A stretch of 64,000 nt of DNA from Streptomyces sp. SID12488 (GCF_010548275.1 NZ_JAAGLT010000001.1:558001-622000), one strand, 5' to 3'; counted from the first letter of the stretch, positions 51,736 to 61,779 are shown. Notes: generated by a model from the letters alone, not told the origin. Translations and numbers: made by a program.

Positions 51736-52794
51736 ATGTCCAACGCCCGTGCCACTCATCTCTCCCGCCGCGGCATGCTCGCCGCAGGCGGCGCCCTCGG
51801 CCTCGGGGCCGTCCTCGCCGCCTGTGGGGACGACGACGCGAAAAGCGGTGGCGCGGACGCGGACGCGTCGAAGGCCGCCGCCACTCCCGCCGGTCCCTGG
51901 ACGTTCAAGGACGACCGTGGCACGACCGCCAAGGCCGACAAGGTGCCCTCAAGCATCGTCGCCTTCACCGGAGTCGCCGCCGCGCTCCACGACTACGGCG
52001 TCGAGGTCAAGGGCGTCTTCGGCCCGACCACGACCAAGGACGGCAAGGCCGACGTCCAGGCCGGCGACCTGGACGTCACCAAGGTGACCGTACTCGGCAA
52101 CGAGTGGGGCCAGTTCAACATCGAGAAGTACGCGGCCCTGGCCCCGGACCTCCTCGTCACCACGATGTTCGACAGCGCGGGCACCCTCTGGTACGTCCCG
52201 GAGGAGTCCAAGAAGAAGATCCTCGCCGTCGGCGCCCCGACGGTCGGCATCTCCGTGTTCGACATCCAGCTGGACCAGCCGTTGCAGCGCATGCTGGAGC
52301 TGGCCAAGACCCTTGGCGCGGACATCACCTCCACCAAGGTGACCGCCGCGAAGAAGGCCTTCGAGGACGCCGCCGCCCGACTGCGCGCGGCCACCAAGGC
52401 CAAGCCGGACATCAAGGTGCTGGTCGGTTCCGCGAGCCAGGACATCTTCTACGTCTCCGGCTCCAACCTCTCCGTCGACCTGGAGTACTTCAAGGCCCTC
52501 GGCGTGAACTTCGTCGAGCCATCCGCCGAGGCCCTGAAGGCGAGCGGCGGCTGGTACGAGAACCTGAGCTGGGAGAACGTCGACAAGTACAAGGCCGACG
52601 TCATCATGATGGACAACCGTACGTCGGCGATCCAGCCCGCCGACATCACCGAGGCGACCTGGAAGCAGTTGCCCGCGGTGAAGGCGGGGCAGGTGATCGC
52701 GCGTAATCCCGAGCCGATTCTGTCGTACGACAAGTGCGTGCCGCTTCTCACGAGCCTCGCAGAGGCGATCGAGAGCGCGAAGAAGGTCGGCTAA
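51736..52794 (+). CDS. desE: Ferrioxamine-binding lipoprotein DesE
   Basis: A 352-residue siderophore-binding lipoprotein of an ABC importer. The signal combines twin arginines (LSRRGMLAAG) with a lipobox LAAC (Cys30), suggesting Tat export and lipid anchoring. The body is a class III binding protein (SSIVAFTGVAAALHDYGVEV, LGNEWGQFNIEKYAALAPDL, VGSASQDIFYVSGSNLSVD). From memory it matches DesE of S. coelicolor (SCO2780), which binds ferrioxamines. An iron box lies upstream, and desF follows after a repeat-type terminator. Confidence 0.95.
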   Translation: MSNARATHLSRRGMLAAGGALGLGAVLAACGDDDAKSGGADADASKAAATPAGPWTFKDDRGTTAKADKVPSSIVAFTGVAAALHDYGVEVKGVFGPTTTKDGKADVQAGDLDVTKVTVLGNEWGQFNIEKYAALAPDLLVTTMFDSAGTLWYVPEESKKKILAVGAPTVGISVFDIQLDQPLQRMLELAKTLGADITSTKVTAAKKAFEDAAARLRAATKAKPDIKVLVGSASQDIFYVSGSNLSVDLEYFKALGVNFVEPSAEALKASGGWYENLSWENVDKYKADVIMMDNRTSAIQPADITEATWKQLPAVKAGQVIARNPEPILSYDKCVPLLTSLAEAIESAKKVG

Positions 52795-52817
52795 GAGGCA
52801 GGCGCTCCACTGGAAGT

Positions 52818-52878
52818 GGGGAACTGCGGGTCCGTTGTAGCTGGTCGCGCAGTTTCCCGCGCCCCTATCGGGGGCGCG
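52818..52878. repeat. Double hairpin, Streptomyces intergenic repeat
   Basis: The first stem is GGGGAACTGCG (52818-52828) with CGCAGTTTCCC (52848-52858), including one G-T pair. The second is CGCGCCCC with GGGGCGCG (52858-52865 with 52871-52878). The block around TAGCTGGTCGCGCAGTT is, from memory, among the commonest intergenic repeats of the genus. It lies between desE and desF, so it probably reduces or ends read-through. Confidence 0.75.
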
Positions 52879-52914
52879 TCATCCGCGTCCCCTGACATCA
52901 CATCAGGAGTCCGT

Positions 52915-53796
52915 ATGACTACCGCCGTTGCTGTCCCCTTCCGGTTCTTCGCCCTCCATGTCGTGCGGACCGCGCGGCTCGGGCCCTCTCTCGTCCGGGT
53001 CACCTTCGCCGGGGACGATCTGTCGGCCTTCTTCTCCGACGGGCTCGACCAGAGCCTCTCCCTCTTCCTTCCGCACCCGGGACAGTCCGCTCCCGCCGTG
53101 CCCGTCGAGTTGGGTGACGGTTGGTGGCAGGGGTGGCGTGAACTCCCGGACGACGTACGGGCGGTGATGCGCTCGTACACACTCCGCGCCCTGCGCGCCA
53201 ACACCCACGGCCGTACGACGGAGATCGACATCGACTTCGTACTGCACGGCGTCGAACCGGGTGCCCTCACCCCCGCCGGTCCGGCCTCCCTCTGGGCCTC
53301 CCGTGCCGACGCCGGTGACCGGGTCCTCCTGCTCGGACCGGCGATCGCGGACAACCGCGCGATCCGCTTCCGCCCGCCGACCGGCACCGACCTCGTCATC
53401 ATCTGGGCCGACGAGACCGCCGTACCGGCCGCCTCCGCGATCCTCGAACAGCTCCCCGCCGACACCCGGGCCCAGGTCTGGCTGGAGGCCGGGCATGCCG
53501 GGGACATCCAGGATCTGGCGACCGGCGCCGATGCCGAAATCACGTGGCTCGTGCGCGGCGCAGGCACAGGTACACGTGCGGGCACAGGCGTACCCACGGC
53601 CCTGGACGCCATCCGGGACGCCCAACTCCCCTCCGCCGAGCGGCCGTACGCCTGGATCGCCGGCGAGTCGTCCGCCGTGAAGGAGCTGCGTCGGCATCTC
53701 GTACGGGAGCGCGGGATCGACCGTCGGGCCGTCACCTTCGTCGGATACTGGCGGCGCGGGCTCAGCGAGGAGCAGCTGCGCGAGCAGTCCGAATGA
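52915..53796 (+). CDS. desF: Siderophore-interacting FAD reductase DesF
   Basis: A 293-residue ViuB/SIP-family flavoprotein that reduces ferric siderophore to release iron in the cytoplasm. The FAD-binding part has MRSYTLRALRAN (the RxYT motif) and the NAD(P)H part has DLVIIWADETAVPAASAILE and YAWIAGESSAVKELRRHL. The start at 52915 follows AGGAG by five bases. It matches the desF (SCO2781) position next to desE. A strong hairpin follows before desA. Confidence 0.94.
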   Translation: MTTAVAVPFRFFALHVVRTARLGPSLVRVTFAGDDLSAFFSDGLDQSLSLFLPHPGQSAPAVPVELGDGWWQGWRELPDDVRAVMRSYTLRALRANTHGRTTEIDIDFVLHGVEPGALTPAGPASLWASRADAGDRVLLLGPAIADNRAIRFRPPTGTDLVIIWADETAVPAASAILEQLPADTRAQVWLEAGHAGDIQDLATGADAEITWLVRGAGTGTRAGTGVPTALDAIRDAQLPSAERPYAWIAGESSAVKELRRHLVRERGIDRRAVTFVGYWRRGLSEEQLREQSE

Positions 53797-53840
53797 CGGC
53801 GGCCCAGGCCTGGATCACAGCCCTGACCGGCCCTGACCGG

Positions 53841-53870
53841 CCATGACCGGCCCTGACTCGCCGGTCATGG
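53841..53870. terminator. Terminator between desF and desA
   Basis: A perfect 11-base-pair stem (CCATGACCGGC with GCCGGTCATGG) with an 8-base loop. It is preceded by tandem copies of CCCTGACCGG (53821-53840). Confidence 0.85.
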
Positions 53871-53902
53871 CCGGGACTGATGGGGCAGGAACGCCTCACA
53901 GA

Positions 53903-53927
53903 AACTTAGGTTAGGCTAACCTAAGTT
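53903..53927. promoter_or_regulatory. Iron box upstream of desABCD
   Basis: A perfect palindrome with 12-base arms around one central G (AACTTAGGTTAG-G-CTAACCTAAGTT). It is a textbook DmdR1-type iron box 58 bases before the desA start and would couple desferrioxamine synthesis to iron shortage. Confidence 0.96.
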
Positions 53928-53985
53928 GAACCGTTCGACATGTCGAACCTGCACCTGCCCTCTCTGTCCCCCGGAGGCTTCCCCG

Positions 53986-55458
53986 ATGCGCTCGCACCTG
54001 CTCAATGACACGACGGCGGAGCGGTACCGCCGCTCCGTGACCGAAGGAGTCGAGCGGGTGGCCGCGAAACTCGCCACCACGGACCGTCCGTTCACCGGCG
54101 TCACGGTCGACGCCCTCGCCCCCCGCATCGACCGGATCGACCTGGACCGGCCCCTCCTCGACGAGGCCGCCGCCCTCGACGAGCTCGAAGAGGTCTATCT
54201 GCGCGACGCGATCTACTTCCACCACCCGCGCTACCTCGCCCACCTCAACTGCCCGGTCGTCATACCCGCGGTACTCGGCGAGGCGATCCTCTCCGCCGTC
54301 AACTCCTCCCTCGACACCTGGGACCAGTCGGCCGGCGGCACCCTCATCGAGCGCAAACTGATCGACTGGACCAACGAGCGCATCGGACTCGGCCCGGCCG
54401 CCGACGGCATCTTCACCAGCGGCGGCAGCCAGTCCAACCTCCAGGCGCTGCTGCTCGCCCGGGAGGAGGCCAAGAGCGGGTCCGCCGCCGAGCTGCGCAT
54501 CTTCGCCTCCGAGGTCAGCCACTTCAGCGTGAAGAAGTCCGCGAAGCTCCTCGGGCTGAGCCCCGACTCGGTCGTCTCCATCCCCGTCGACCACGACAAG
54601 CGGATGCAGACCGTCGCCCTCGCCCACGAGTTGGAGCGCTGCGAGCGCGACGGGCTGGTTCCGATGGCTGTCGTCGCCACCGCCGGCACCACCGACTTCG
54701 GCTCCATCGACCCGCTGCCCGAGATCGCCGAACTCTGTGCCCAGTACGGCACTTGGCTACACGTCGATGCCGCGTACGGCTGCGGACTGCTCGCCTCGGT
54801 CAAGCGCCGCGGCCTCCTCAGCGGCATCGAGCGCGCCGACTCGGTCACCGTCGACTACCACAAGTCCTTCTTCCAGCCGGTGAGTTCGAGTGCCCTGTTG
54901 GTCCGGGACGCGGCCACGCTCCGCCACGCCACCTATCACGCGGAGTACCTCAACCCGCGCCGCATGGTGCTGGAGCGCATCCCCAACCAGGTCGACAAGT
55001 CCCTCCAGACGACCCGCCGCTTCGACGCGCTCAAGCTGTGGATGACCCTGCGTGTGATGGGCGCCGACGGCATCGGCGAGCTCTTCGACGAGGTCTGCGA
55101 CCTGGCCCAGGAGGGCTGGGAACTGCTCGCTGCCGACCCGCGCTACGACGTCGTCGTCGAGCCCTCCCTCTCCACCCTCGTCTTCCGCTACATCCCTGCC
55201 GCGGTCACCGACCCAGCGGAGATCGACCGCGCCAACCTGTACGCCCGCAAGGCCCTGTTCGCCTCCGGTGCGGCCGTGGTCGCGGGGACGAAGGTCGGCG
55301 GACGCCACTACCTCAAGTTCACCCTGCTCAACCCCGAGACCACGACGGACGACATCACCGCCGTACTCGACCTGATCGCCGGCCATGCCGAGCAGTACCT
55401 GGGAGAGTCCGCCGACCGCGTCGCTTCCGTCGCCTCCGTCACCGCCGTCGCTTCCTGA
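53986..55458 (+). CDS. desA: Lysine decarboxylase DesA
   Basis: A 490-residue PLP-dependent group II decarboxylase that makes cadaverine from lysine, the first step of desferrioxamine synthesis. Motifs are [38 protein letters not shown] and [16 protein letters not shown], with the PLP Lys at 293. The start at 53986 follows GGAGG; a 20-codon extension is not protein-like. It is the first gene of desABCD. Confidence 0.97.
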   Translation: MRSHLLNDTTAERYRRSVTEGVERVAAKLATTDRPFTGVTVDALAPRIDRIDLDRPLLDEAAALDELEEVYLRDAIYFHHPRYLAHLNCPVVIPAVLGEAILSAVNSSLDTWDQSAGGTLIERKLIDWTNERIGLGPAADGIFTSGGSQSNLQALLLAREEAKSGSAAELRIFASEVSHFSVKKSAKLLGLSPDSVVSIPVDHDKRMQTVALAHELERCERDGLVPMAVVATAGTTDFGSIDPLPEIAELCAQYGTWLHVDAAYGCGLLASVKRRGLLSGIERADSVTVDYHKSFFQPVSSSALLVRDAATLRHATYHAEYLNPRRMVLERIPNQVDKSLQTTRRFDALKLWMTLRVMGADGIGELFDEVCDLAQEGWELLAADPRYDVVVEPSLSTLVFRYIPAAVTDPAEIDRANLYARKALFASGAAVVAGTKVGGRHYLKFTLLNPETTTDDITAVLDLIAGHAEQYLGESADRVASVASVTAVAS

Positions 55459-55468
55459 AGCCGAAGCC

Positions 55469-56773
55469 ATGAACAGGACCGAAGCAGTGAACAAGACCTA
55501 CGACTTCATCGGGATCGGTCTCGGCCCCTTCAACCTCGGCCTCGCCTGCCTCACCGAGCCGATCGACGAACTCGACGGCGTCTTCCTGGAGTCGAAGCCC
55601 GACTTCGAGTGGCACTCGGGGATGTTCCTCGACGGTGCCCATCTCCAGACGCCGTTCATGTCGGACCTCGTCACCCTCGCCGACCCGACCTCCCCGTACT
55701 CCTTCCTCAACTACCTGAAGGAATCGGGCCGGTTGTACTCGTTCTACATCCGCGAGAACTTCTATCCCCTCCGCGTCGAGTACGACGACTACTGCCGCTG
55801 GGCCGCCAACAAGCTGCGCAGCGTCCGCTTCAACACCACTGTCGCCGAGGTGACTTACGAGTACGAGGACGAGCTGTACGTCGTCCGCACGGCCGCCGGT
55901 GACATCTACCGGGCGCGCAGACTCGTCCTCGGCACCGGCACTCCCCCGTACATCCCGGAGGCGTGCGCGGACCTGGGCGGCGACTTCATCCACAACTCCC
56001 GGTACATGCGGCACAAGCGGGAGTTGCAGGCCAAGGAGTCGATCACGCTCGTCGGCAGCGGTCAGTCCGCCGCCGAGATCTACTACGACCTCCTCAGCGA
56101 GATCGACGTCCACGGCTACCGGCTGAACTGGGTGACGCGCTCAGCGCGTTTCTTCCCGCTCGAATACACCAAGCTGACGCTGGAGATGACCTCCCCGGAG
56201 TACATCGACTACTTCCGCGCGCTGCCCGAGCGGACCCGCTACCGCCTCACGCAGGAGCAGAAGGGCCTGTTCAAGGGCATCGACGGCGAACTGATCAACG
56301 AGATCTTCGACCTGCTCTACCGGAAGAACCTCGGCGGCCCGGTCCCCACCCGACTGCTCACCAACTCCTCGCTGAACACGGTGACTTACGAAAGCGGGAG
56401 CGGAGGCCGAAGCGGAAGCGGGACGTACACACTCGGGCTGCGTCAGGAGGAACAGGAGAGGGACTACACCCTGGACACCCAGGGCCTGATCCTCGCCACC
56501 GGTTACAAGTACGCCGAGCCGGAGTTCCTGAAGCCCGTCCGCGACCGGCTGCGCTACGACACCCAGGGCAACTTCGACATCGCCCGCAACTACGCGATCG
56601 ACACGACCGGACGCGGGGTCTTCCTGCAGAACTCCGGCGTCCACACCCACTCGATCACCTCGCCCGACCTGGGCATGGGCGCCTACCGCAACAGCTTCAT
56701 CATCGGCGAGCTGCTCGGCAGCGAGTACTACCCGGTCGAGAAGACCATCGCCTTCCAGGAGTTCGCCGTATGA
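55469..56773 (+). CDS. desB: Cadaverine N-monooxygenase DesB
   Basis: A 434-residue FAD/NADPH N-hydroxylase of the lysine/ornithine monooxygenase family that makes N-hydroxycadaverine. The FAD motif is [15 protein letters not shown], the NADPH motif [18 protein letters not shown] and the late family motif [15 protein letters not shown]. The ATG at 55469 is 10 bases after the desA stop; a GTG six codons later is an alternative. A short Ser/Gly insert ([10 protein letters not shown]) near residue 315 is unusual. The stop overlaps desC (ATGA). Confidence 0.97.
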   Translation: MNRTEAVNKTYDFIGIGLGPFNLGLACLTEPIDELDGVFLESKPDFEWHSGMFLDGAHLQTPFMSDLVTLADPTSPYSFLNYLKESGRLYSFYIRENFYPLRVEYDDYCRWAANKLRSVRFNTTVAEVTYEYEDELYVVRTAAGDIYRARRLVLGTGTPPYIPEACADLGGDFIHNSRYMRHKRELQAKESITLVGSGQSAAEIYYDLLSEIDVHGYRLNWVTRSARFFPLEYTKLTLEMTSPEYIDYFRALPERTRYRLTQEQKGLFKGIDGELINEIFDLLYRKNLGGPVPTRLLTNSSLNTVTYESGSGGRSGSGTYTLGLRQEEQERDYTLDTQGLILATGYKYAEPEFLKPVRDRLRYDTQGNFDIARNYAIDTTGRGVFLQNSGVHTHSITSPDLGMGAYRNSFIIGELLGSEYYPVEKTIAFQEFAV

Positions 56774-57336
56774 ACACGACCTCCACCACCCCCACCACCA
56801 CTACGACCTTCACCTTCCGGCCGCTCGACCCCCTCCAGGACGCCGAGTTGCTGCACAGCTGGCTCACGCACCCCAAGGCGGCCTTCTGGATGATGCGGGA
56901 CGCCCGCCTCGAAGACGTCGAGCGGGCCTACATGGAGGTCGCCGCCGACGAGCACCAGGACGCCCTCCTCGGTCTCCACGACGGCGTGCCCGCCTTCCTG
57001 ATGGAGCGGTACGACCCGGTCCACCGCGAGTTGGCCGGCCTGTACGAGCCGCAGCCCGGCGATGTCGGCATGCACTTCCTGGTGCCGGCGACCGACACAC
57101 CGGTGTCCGGGTTCACCAGGTCCGTCATCACGGCCGTGATGGCCCACCTCTTCGAGGACCCGCGCACCGCCCGTGTCGTCGTCGAGCCGGACGTCGGCAA
57201 CAAGGCAGTGCACGCCCTGAACGAAGCCGTCGGGTTCGTGCCCGAACGCGAGATACAGAAGCCGGAGAAGAAGGCGTTGCTGAGTTCCTGCACCCGCGAG
57301 CAGTTCGAGAAGGCGATGAAGGCGATGTCCGTATGA
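56770..57336 (+). CDS. desC: Acyl-CoA N-acyltransferase DesC
   Basis: A 188-residue GNAT-family transferase (IucB/RhbD type) that acylates N-hydroxycadaverine with acetyl- or succinyl-CoA to give hydroxamates. Visible are [50 protein letters not shown] and [21 protein letters not shown] run of Thr residues ([13 protein letters not shown]) extends the N-terminus. ATGA overlaps join it to both desB and desD, so translation is coupled. Confidence 0.97.
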   Translation: MNTTSTTPTTTTTFTFRPLDPLQDAELLHSWLTHPKAAFWMMRDARLEDVERAYMEVAADEHQDALLGLHDGVPAFLMERYDPVHRELAGLYEPQPGDVGMHFLVPATDTPVSGFTRSVITAVMAHLFEDPRTARVVVEPDVGNKAVHALNEAVGFVPEREIQKPEKKALLSSCTREQFEKAMKAMSV

Positions 57337-59135
57337 ACCTCACCGACGCCACCGCCCACCTCTCCCCCGAGCGCTGGGAACAGGCCAACCGCCTCCTGAT
57401 CCGCAAAGCCCTCGCCGAGTTCGCGCACGAACGGCTGATCACCCCCGAACCCGAGAAGGGCGACGGCGGTGACAACAGTGCCGACCGTGACGACAGTTAC
57501 GTCGTACTCGGCGACGACGGCCTGACCCGCTACCGCTTCGCCGCCACCCGCCACGCCCTCGACCACTGGCAGGTCGACGCCGACTCGATCACCCGGCACC
57601 GCGGCGGGGCCGAACTCCCGCTCTCCACCCTCGACTTCTTCATCGAGCTGCGGAAATCGCTCGGCCTGAGCGACGAGGTCCTGCCCGTCTACCTGGAGGA
57701 GATCTCCTCCACCCTCTCCGGCACCTGCTACAAGCTCACCAAGCCACAGATCCCCGTCGCCGAGCTGACGAGAAGCGGCTTCCAGGAGATCGAGACCGGG
57801 ATGACCGAGGGCCACCCCTGTTTCGTCGCCAACAACGGGCGGCTTGGCTTCGGCGTGCACGAGTACCTCTCGTACGCGCCCGAGACGGCGAGCCCGGTCC
57901 GGCTGGTGTGGCTGGCCGCGCACCGCTCGCGCGCCGCGTTCACGGCGGGCGTCGGCATCGAGTACGAGGCCTTCCTGCGCGCAGAGTTGGGGCAGGAGAC
58001 GGTCGTCCGCTTCCGTACGAAACTGTCCGACCGGGGCCTGGACCCCACCGAGTACCTCTTCATCCCGGTGCACCCCTGGCAGTGGTGGAACAAGCTCACC
58101 GTCACCTTCGCCGCCGAGATCGCCCAGCAGCACCTGGTCTGCCTGGGCGAGGGCGACGACGAGTACCTCGCCCAGCAGTCCATCCGTACGTTCTTCAACC
58201 GGACCGACCCCGAGAAGCACTACGTCAAGACGGCTCTCTCGGTCCTCAACATGGGCTTCATGCGCGGGCTTTCGGCCGCCTACATGGAGGCGACCCCGGC
58301 CATCAACGACTGGCTGGCCCAACTCATCGACAACGACCCGGTGTTGAAGTCGACGGGCCTGTCGATCATCCGGGAGCGCGCAGCCGTCGGCTACCGCCAC
58401 CTGGAGTACGAGGCCGCCACCGACCGCTACTCCCCGTACCGCAAGATGCTGGCCGCGCTCTGGCGCGAGAGCCCGGTGTCTTCCCTCGAAGACGGCGAGT
58501 CGCTGGCCACCATGGCGTCGCTCGTCCACGTCGACCACGAGGGCCGCTCCTTCGCCGCGGCCCTCGTCGAGCAGTCGGGTCTGACCCCGAAGGAGTGGCT
58601 GCGCGGCTACCTGGGCGCCTACTTCACCCCGCTCCTGCACAGCTTCTACGCCTACGACCTGGTCTACATGCCGCACGGCGAGAACGTGATCCTCGTCCTC
58701 AGGGACGGCACGGTCCAGCGCGCGATCTACAAGGACATCGCCGAGGAGATCGCCGTCCTGGACCCGGACGCGGTTCTGCCGCCGACGGTCGAGCGACTGC
58801 GCGTGGACGTACCGGAGGACAAGAAGCTCCTGTCGGTCTTCACGGACGTCTTCGACTGCTTCTTCCGCTTCCTGGCCGCGAACCTCGCCACCGAAGGCGT
58901 CCTGGCGGAGGACGACTTCTGGCGGACGGTCGCCGAGGTCACCCGCGCCTACCAGGAGGCGAACCCCCAACTGGCCGACAAATTCCGCCAGTACGACATG
59001 TTCGCCCCCGAGTTCGCCCTGTCCTGCCTCAACCGGCTGCAACTGCGTAACAACAAGCAGATGGTGGATCTGGCGGATCCGGCGGGCGCCCTCCAGCTGA
59101 TCGGCACCCTGAAGAATCCCGTCGCAGGGTTCTGA
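57333..59135 (+). CDS. desD: Desferrioxamine synthetase DesD (NIS synthetase)
   Basis: A 600-residue IucA/IucC-type NRPS-independent siderophore synthetase that joins and cyclises the hydroxamate units with ATP, giving desferrioxamines E and B. Family segments are GHPCFVANNGRLGFGVHEYL, YLFIPVHPWQWWNKL, KTALSVLNMGFMRGLS and a C-terminal FhuF-like part (LLHSFYAYDLVYMPHGENVI). It is the last gene of the operon and is followed at once by a long terminator stem. Confidence 0.97.
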   Translation: MNLTDATAHLSPERWEQANRLLIRKALAEFAHERLITPEPEKGDGGDNSADRDDSYVVLGDDGLTRYRFAATRHALDHWQVDADSITRHRGGAELPLSTLDFFIELRKSLGLSDEVLPVYLEEISSTLSGTCYKLTKPQIPVAELTRSGFQEIETGMTEGHPCFVANNGRLGFGVHEYLSYAPETASPVRLVWLAAHRSRAAFTAGVGIEYEAFLRAELGQETVVRFRTKLSDRGLDPTEYLFIPVHPWQWWNKLTVTFAAEIAQQHLVCLGEGDDEYLAQQSIRTFFNRTDPEKHYVKTALSVLNMGFMRGLSAAYMEATPAINDWLAQLIDNDPVLKSTGLSIIRERAAVGYRHLEYEAATDRYSPYRKMLAALWRESPVSSLEDGESLATMASLVHVDHEGRSFAAALVEQSGLTPKEWLRGYLGAYFTPLLHSFYAYDLVYMPHGENVILVLRDGTVQRAIYKDIAEEIAVLDPDAVLPPTVERLRVDVPEDKKLLSVFTDVFDCFFRFLAANLATEGVLAEDDFWRTVAEVTRAYQEANPQLADKFRQYDMFAPEFALSCLNRLQLRNNKQMVDLADPAGALQLIGTLKNPVAGF

Positions 59136-59143
59136 TCAAGGCA

Positions 59144-59180
59144 GACGGGCTCCCCGAGTACGGTCCTCGGGGGGCCCGTC
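59144..59180. terminator. Terminator of desABCD
   Basis: A 15-base-pair stem with one wobble pair and a 7-base loop (TACGGTC) starts 9 bases after the desD stop. Confidence 0.9.
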
Positions 59181-59318
59181 AACGTCCCCGTCACCCTCTT
59201 CGCCCTCCCCGTCACTTTCCGTGTACTCGACACGGGTGGGTGAACGCACAGCCCCCTCACAGAATGCGGCACTACGGTCCTGGCCTTGCCGTGCCCGCTC
59301 CGTGGGGAGTCAAGATTC

Positions 59319-60803
59319 ATGACCGAGCACCTCGCACAGCAAGTCCCGCACCACCAGCCGTCCGTGCCCGGCCTCCCGCCGGAACACGCCCCGGCCGTCC
59401 ACGCGTACGCGAACACCTTCTGTGCCAAGCCGCGCGACGCCACCGACCTGGCCGTCCAGGTGCTCGCCCGTGGATCGCGGCAGCACGGACCCGCCCTGCG
59501 CACCGCTCTCCTCGCCGACGTGCGGCGCACCGCCGACAGTTGGCTGCGCGACGGGCGACACGGCCTGCTGCGCGCGGAGTTCCGCGACTGGTCGAAACGG
59601 GCCGCCGACAGCCTCGGCCCCGTCGACACGCTGCGCCGGGTGGAACACAGCTCGGTTCTGCTGGCCGCCTTCGAGCAACTGCCCGACCAGCAACGGGCCG
59701 CACTGTGGCTGTGCCTGGCCGAACCGGAGGAGACGGAGTCGGCGGCCAGGCTCCTGAACACGACCGCGGAGTTCGCCGACTCCCTTGCCCAGGCGGCCCG
59801 CAGCCGTCTGGTCGACACCTTCCTGCGCGTACGAGCCGGACGCACCGCCGACCCCCAGTGTCTCCGCTACGGCGGCATGCTCGGCGCCATCGCACGCGGC
59901 ACCCATCGAGAGGCCCCCGCAGACCTCCAACAGCACCTGGACACCTGCCAGTTCTGCACCAGTGACCTGAAACTGCTGCACACGCTCGCGGCGGGGGGTG
60001 CGGAGGACGTACGGCCGCTGCTGGTCGACCAGGTACTGGTGTGGGGCGGGGCCGCGTACCGCAGGGCCCGGTCGGCGAACCGGCCGACGAGCGGCGAGCC
60101 CGTCACGCAGCCCGCGCCCGCCCCGTCCGCCCCGTCCGCCGGAAACGGGAGCCACAGAGCCGAGGGCCGGCGACGCAGACGGCCGGTGCTCACGGTGGCG
60201 GTCACCGTGGCCGTCACGGCCGTCCTGACCACCGGCGTACTGCGCCTGCTGGCGGGATCCGGCTCCGCCGAGGGCGCCGAGCCTCCCGCGTCCACGACGG
60301 GTGCCTCGATCGCACCGTCCTCCGTGGCCAACACCACCACCGACACGATCACCCTCAGGGACCTGTCCACCGGCCGCTGCGTCAACGGCCCGGCCGCAAG
60401 CGCCTCGCCGGGTTCCGGACCACCCGCCGATCCCACCCTGGCGGCCTGCGACGGCGGCGAGACGCAGAAGTGGCAGGTCGTCCGCCTGACGAAGGGCGCG
60501 GTCGCCCTGGTGAGCCCCGCGTCGAGGTTCTGCCTGGACATCGAGGGCAACCGGGTGGCCGGCGACGGGATGCAGCTGCGGCCGTGCGCCTACGAGCAGG
60601 GTGCCTCCGCGCCCTTCCCGGAGGACCAGGCGTTCCTGCCGAAGGCAACGGCCGACGGCTCGTTCGTCCTCGTCTGTCAGGACAACCCGGAGATCTCCGT
60701 CGGGGTGCGCGCCGGCAAGCTCTCGATGCGCACAACGACATTGACTGGCAAGGAAGTTCGGTTTGCCTTGGACGACGAGGCCGCGAACGCGCTGGGGTTG
60801 TGA
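59319..60803 (+). CDS. Membrane protein with sigma-like, zinc-finger and ricin-type domains
   Basis: A 494-residue protein with an unusual order. The N-terminal helical part resembles a degenerate sigma factor (AVQVLARGSRQHGPALRTAL, then an LPDQQRAALWLCLAEPEETE segment like region 4). An H-x3-C-x2-C anti-sigma-type finger (LQQHLDTCQFCTSDL, about 206-216) follows. Then come a linker, one membrane helix (about 289-310) and an outer ricin/beta-trefoil-like domain (about 345-490) with ITLRDLSTGRCVNGP and TQKWQVVRL. It may sense a sugar outside and act on transcription inside. GGGGAG lies 9 bases before the ATG. No partner sigma gene is adjacent. Confidence 0.82.
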   Translation: MTEHLAQQVPHHQPSVPGLPPEHAPAVHAYANTFCAKPRDATDLAVQVLARGSRQHGPALRTALLADVRRTADSWLRDGRHGLLRAEFRDWSKRAADSLGPVDTLRRVEHSSVLLAAFEQLPDQQRAALWLCLAEPEETESAARLLNTTAEFADSLAQAARSRLVDTFLRVRAGRTADPQCLRYGGMLGAIARGTHREAPADLQQHLDTCQFCTSDLKLLHTLAAGGAEDVRPLLVDQVLVWGGAAYRRARSANRPTSGEPVTQPAPAPSAPSAGNGSHRAEGRRRRRPVLTVAVTVAVTAVLTTGVLRLLAGSGSAEGAEPPASTTGASIAPSSVANTTTDTITLRDLSTGRCVNGPAASASPGSGPPADPTLAACDGGETQKWQVVRLTKGAVALVSPASRFCLDIEGNRVAGDGMQLRPCAYEQGASAPFPEDQAFLPKATADGSFVLVCQDNPEISVGVRAGKLSMRTTTLTGKEVRFALDDEAANALGL

Positions 60804-60826
60804 CGGCCCGGTGCCAGAATCTCTCC

Positions 60827-61711
60827 ATGGCGGAAATCATCCAGAAGGACGGCACATGGGTCTTCGACGGTGACGGGCTCCGGCTCACCCCGGGGCATGA
60901 CAAGAACGTCAGTCTGCTCCGCAAGGAACTGGGCGAACTCGCCGTTCCCCTCCAGGCGTTGGCCGGTGTCTCCTTCGAGCAGGGCAGAAAGTCGGGGCGC
61001 CTCAGGCTCCGGCTGCGCGACGGCGCCGACCCGCTGCTCCGGGCCACCGGCGGCAAGCTGGCGGAGACCGACGACCCGTATCAGCTGAACGTGGAGTCGG
61101 ACCGGTACGGCGTCGCCGAGTACCTCGTGGACGAGGTGCGCAACGCGCTGCTGCTCGACGAGGTGCCGTCCGGCGCCGTGGACCGCTATCTACTGCCCGG
61201 GCCCGCCGTACCGCTGTCCGTGTCGGCCGGGGACGGCACCGCGACCTTCGACGGTGAGCACGTCCGCCTGGAGTGGAACTGGAAGACGGAGGACGCGAAG
61301 GCCGCCGCCGGCCCCCGTTCCCTGGCCGTCGGCGACATCGCGGCCGTGGAGTGGCATCCGGCGGTGGGCCTGGAGAACGGCTACCTGCGCTTCGGTGTGC
61401 GGCACGCACCGACCAAGGCCCCGCCGAAGTACGACCCCAACTCCGTCGAGCTGTGGGGCTTCAAGAAGGACCCGCTGATGGCGTTGGTCGCGGCGGCCGT
61501 CCAGGCCCGCCTGCCGCATCCAGCGACGGACGTGACGGACGTACCCCCGCAGCGGCGGAAGGAGCTCGCCGGGCCCGACGGCAGGCCGGTCGAACACGAC
61601 CACGACGCCCAGCTCCGGCGGCTGCGCGAACTCGGTGAGCTGCGCCGGACGGGCGTACTCACGGACGACGAGTTCGCACTCGCCAAACAGGCGGTCCTCA
61701 AGCGCATGTAG
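60827..61711 (+). CDS. DUF4429/SHOCT domain protein
   Basis: A 294-residue cytoplasmic protein. Two DUF4429-like units are seen (DGTWVFDGDGLRLTPGHDKN at the start; DGTATFDGEHVRLEWNWK in the middle, each followed by a PH-like strand set). A C-terminal SHOCT helix pair follows (LRRLRELGELRRTGVLTDDE, FALAKQAVLKRM). SHOCT often serves as an oligomerisation tag. The function is unknown. The start at 60827 is 24 bases after the previous stop, so the two genes may be co-transcribed. Confidence 0.9.
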   Translation: MAEIIQKDGTWVFDGDGLRLTPGHDKNVSLLRKELGELAVPLQALAGVSFEQGRKSGRLRLRLRDGADPLLRATGGKLAETDDPYQLNVESDRYGVAEYLVDEVRNALLLDEVPSGAVDRYLLPGPAVPLSVSAGDGTATFDGEHVRLEWNWKTEDAKAAAGPRSLAVGDIAAVEWHPAVGLENGYLRFGVRHAPTKAPPKYDPNSVELWGFKKDPLMALVAAAVQARLPHPATDVTDVPPQRRKELAGPDGRPVEHDHDAQLRRLRELGELRRTGVLTDDEFALAKQAVLKRM

Positions 61712-61779
61712 GAACACGCGCCGGAGAACCGCCTGTTGGTGTTGCTCGTACGCCCTGCCTTCGGGGCATACGCGCACGC

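Noticed and set aside
56928..59042. 704-codon minus frame opposite desC/desD
   Set aside because: desCD are fully supported by motifs and coupled starts; the minus frame is a codon-bias artefact.
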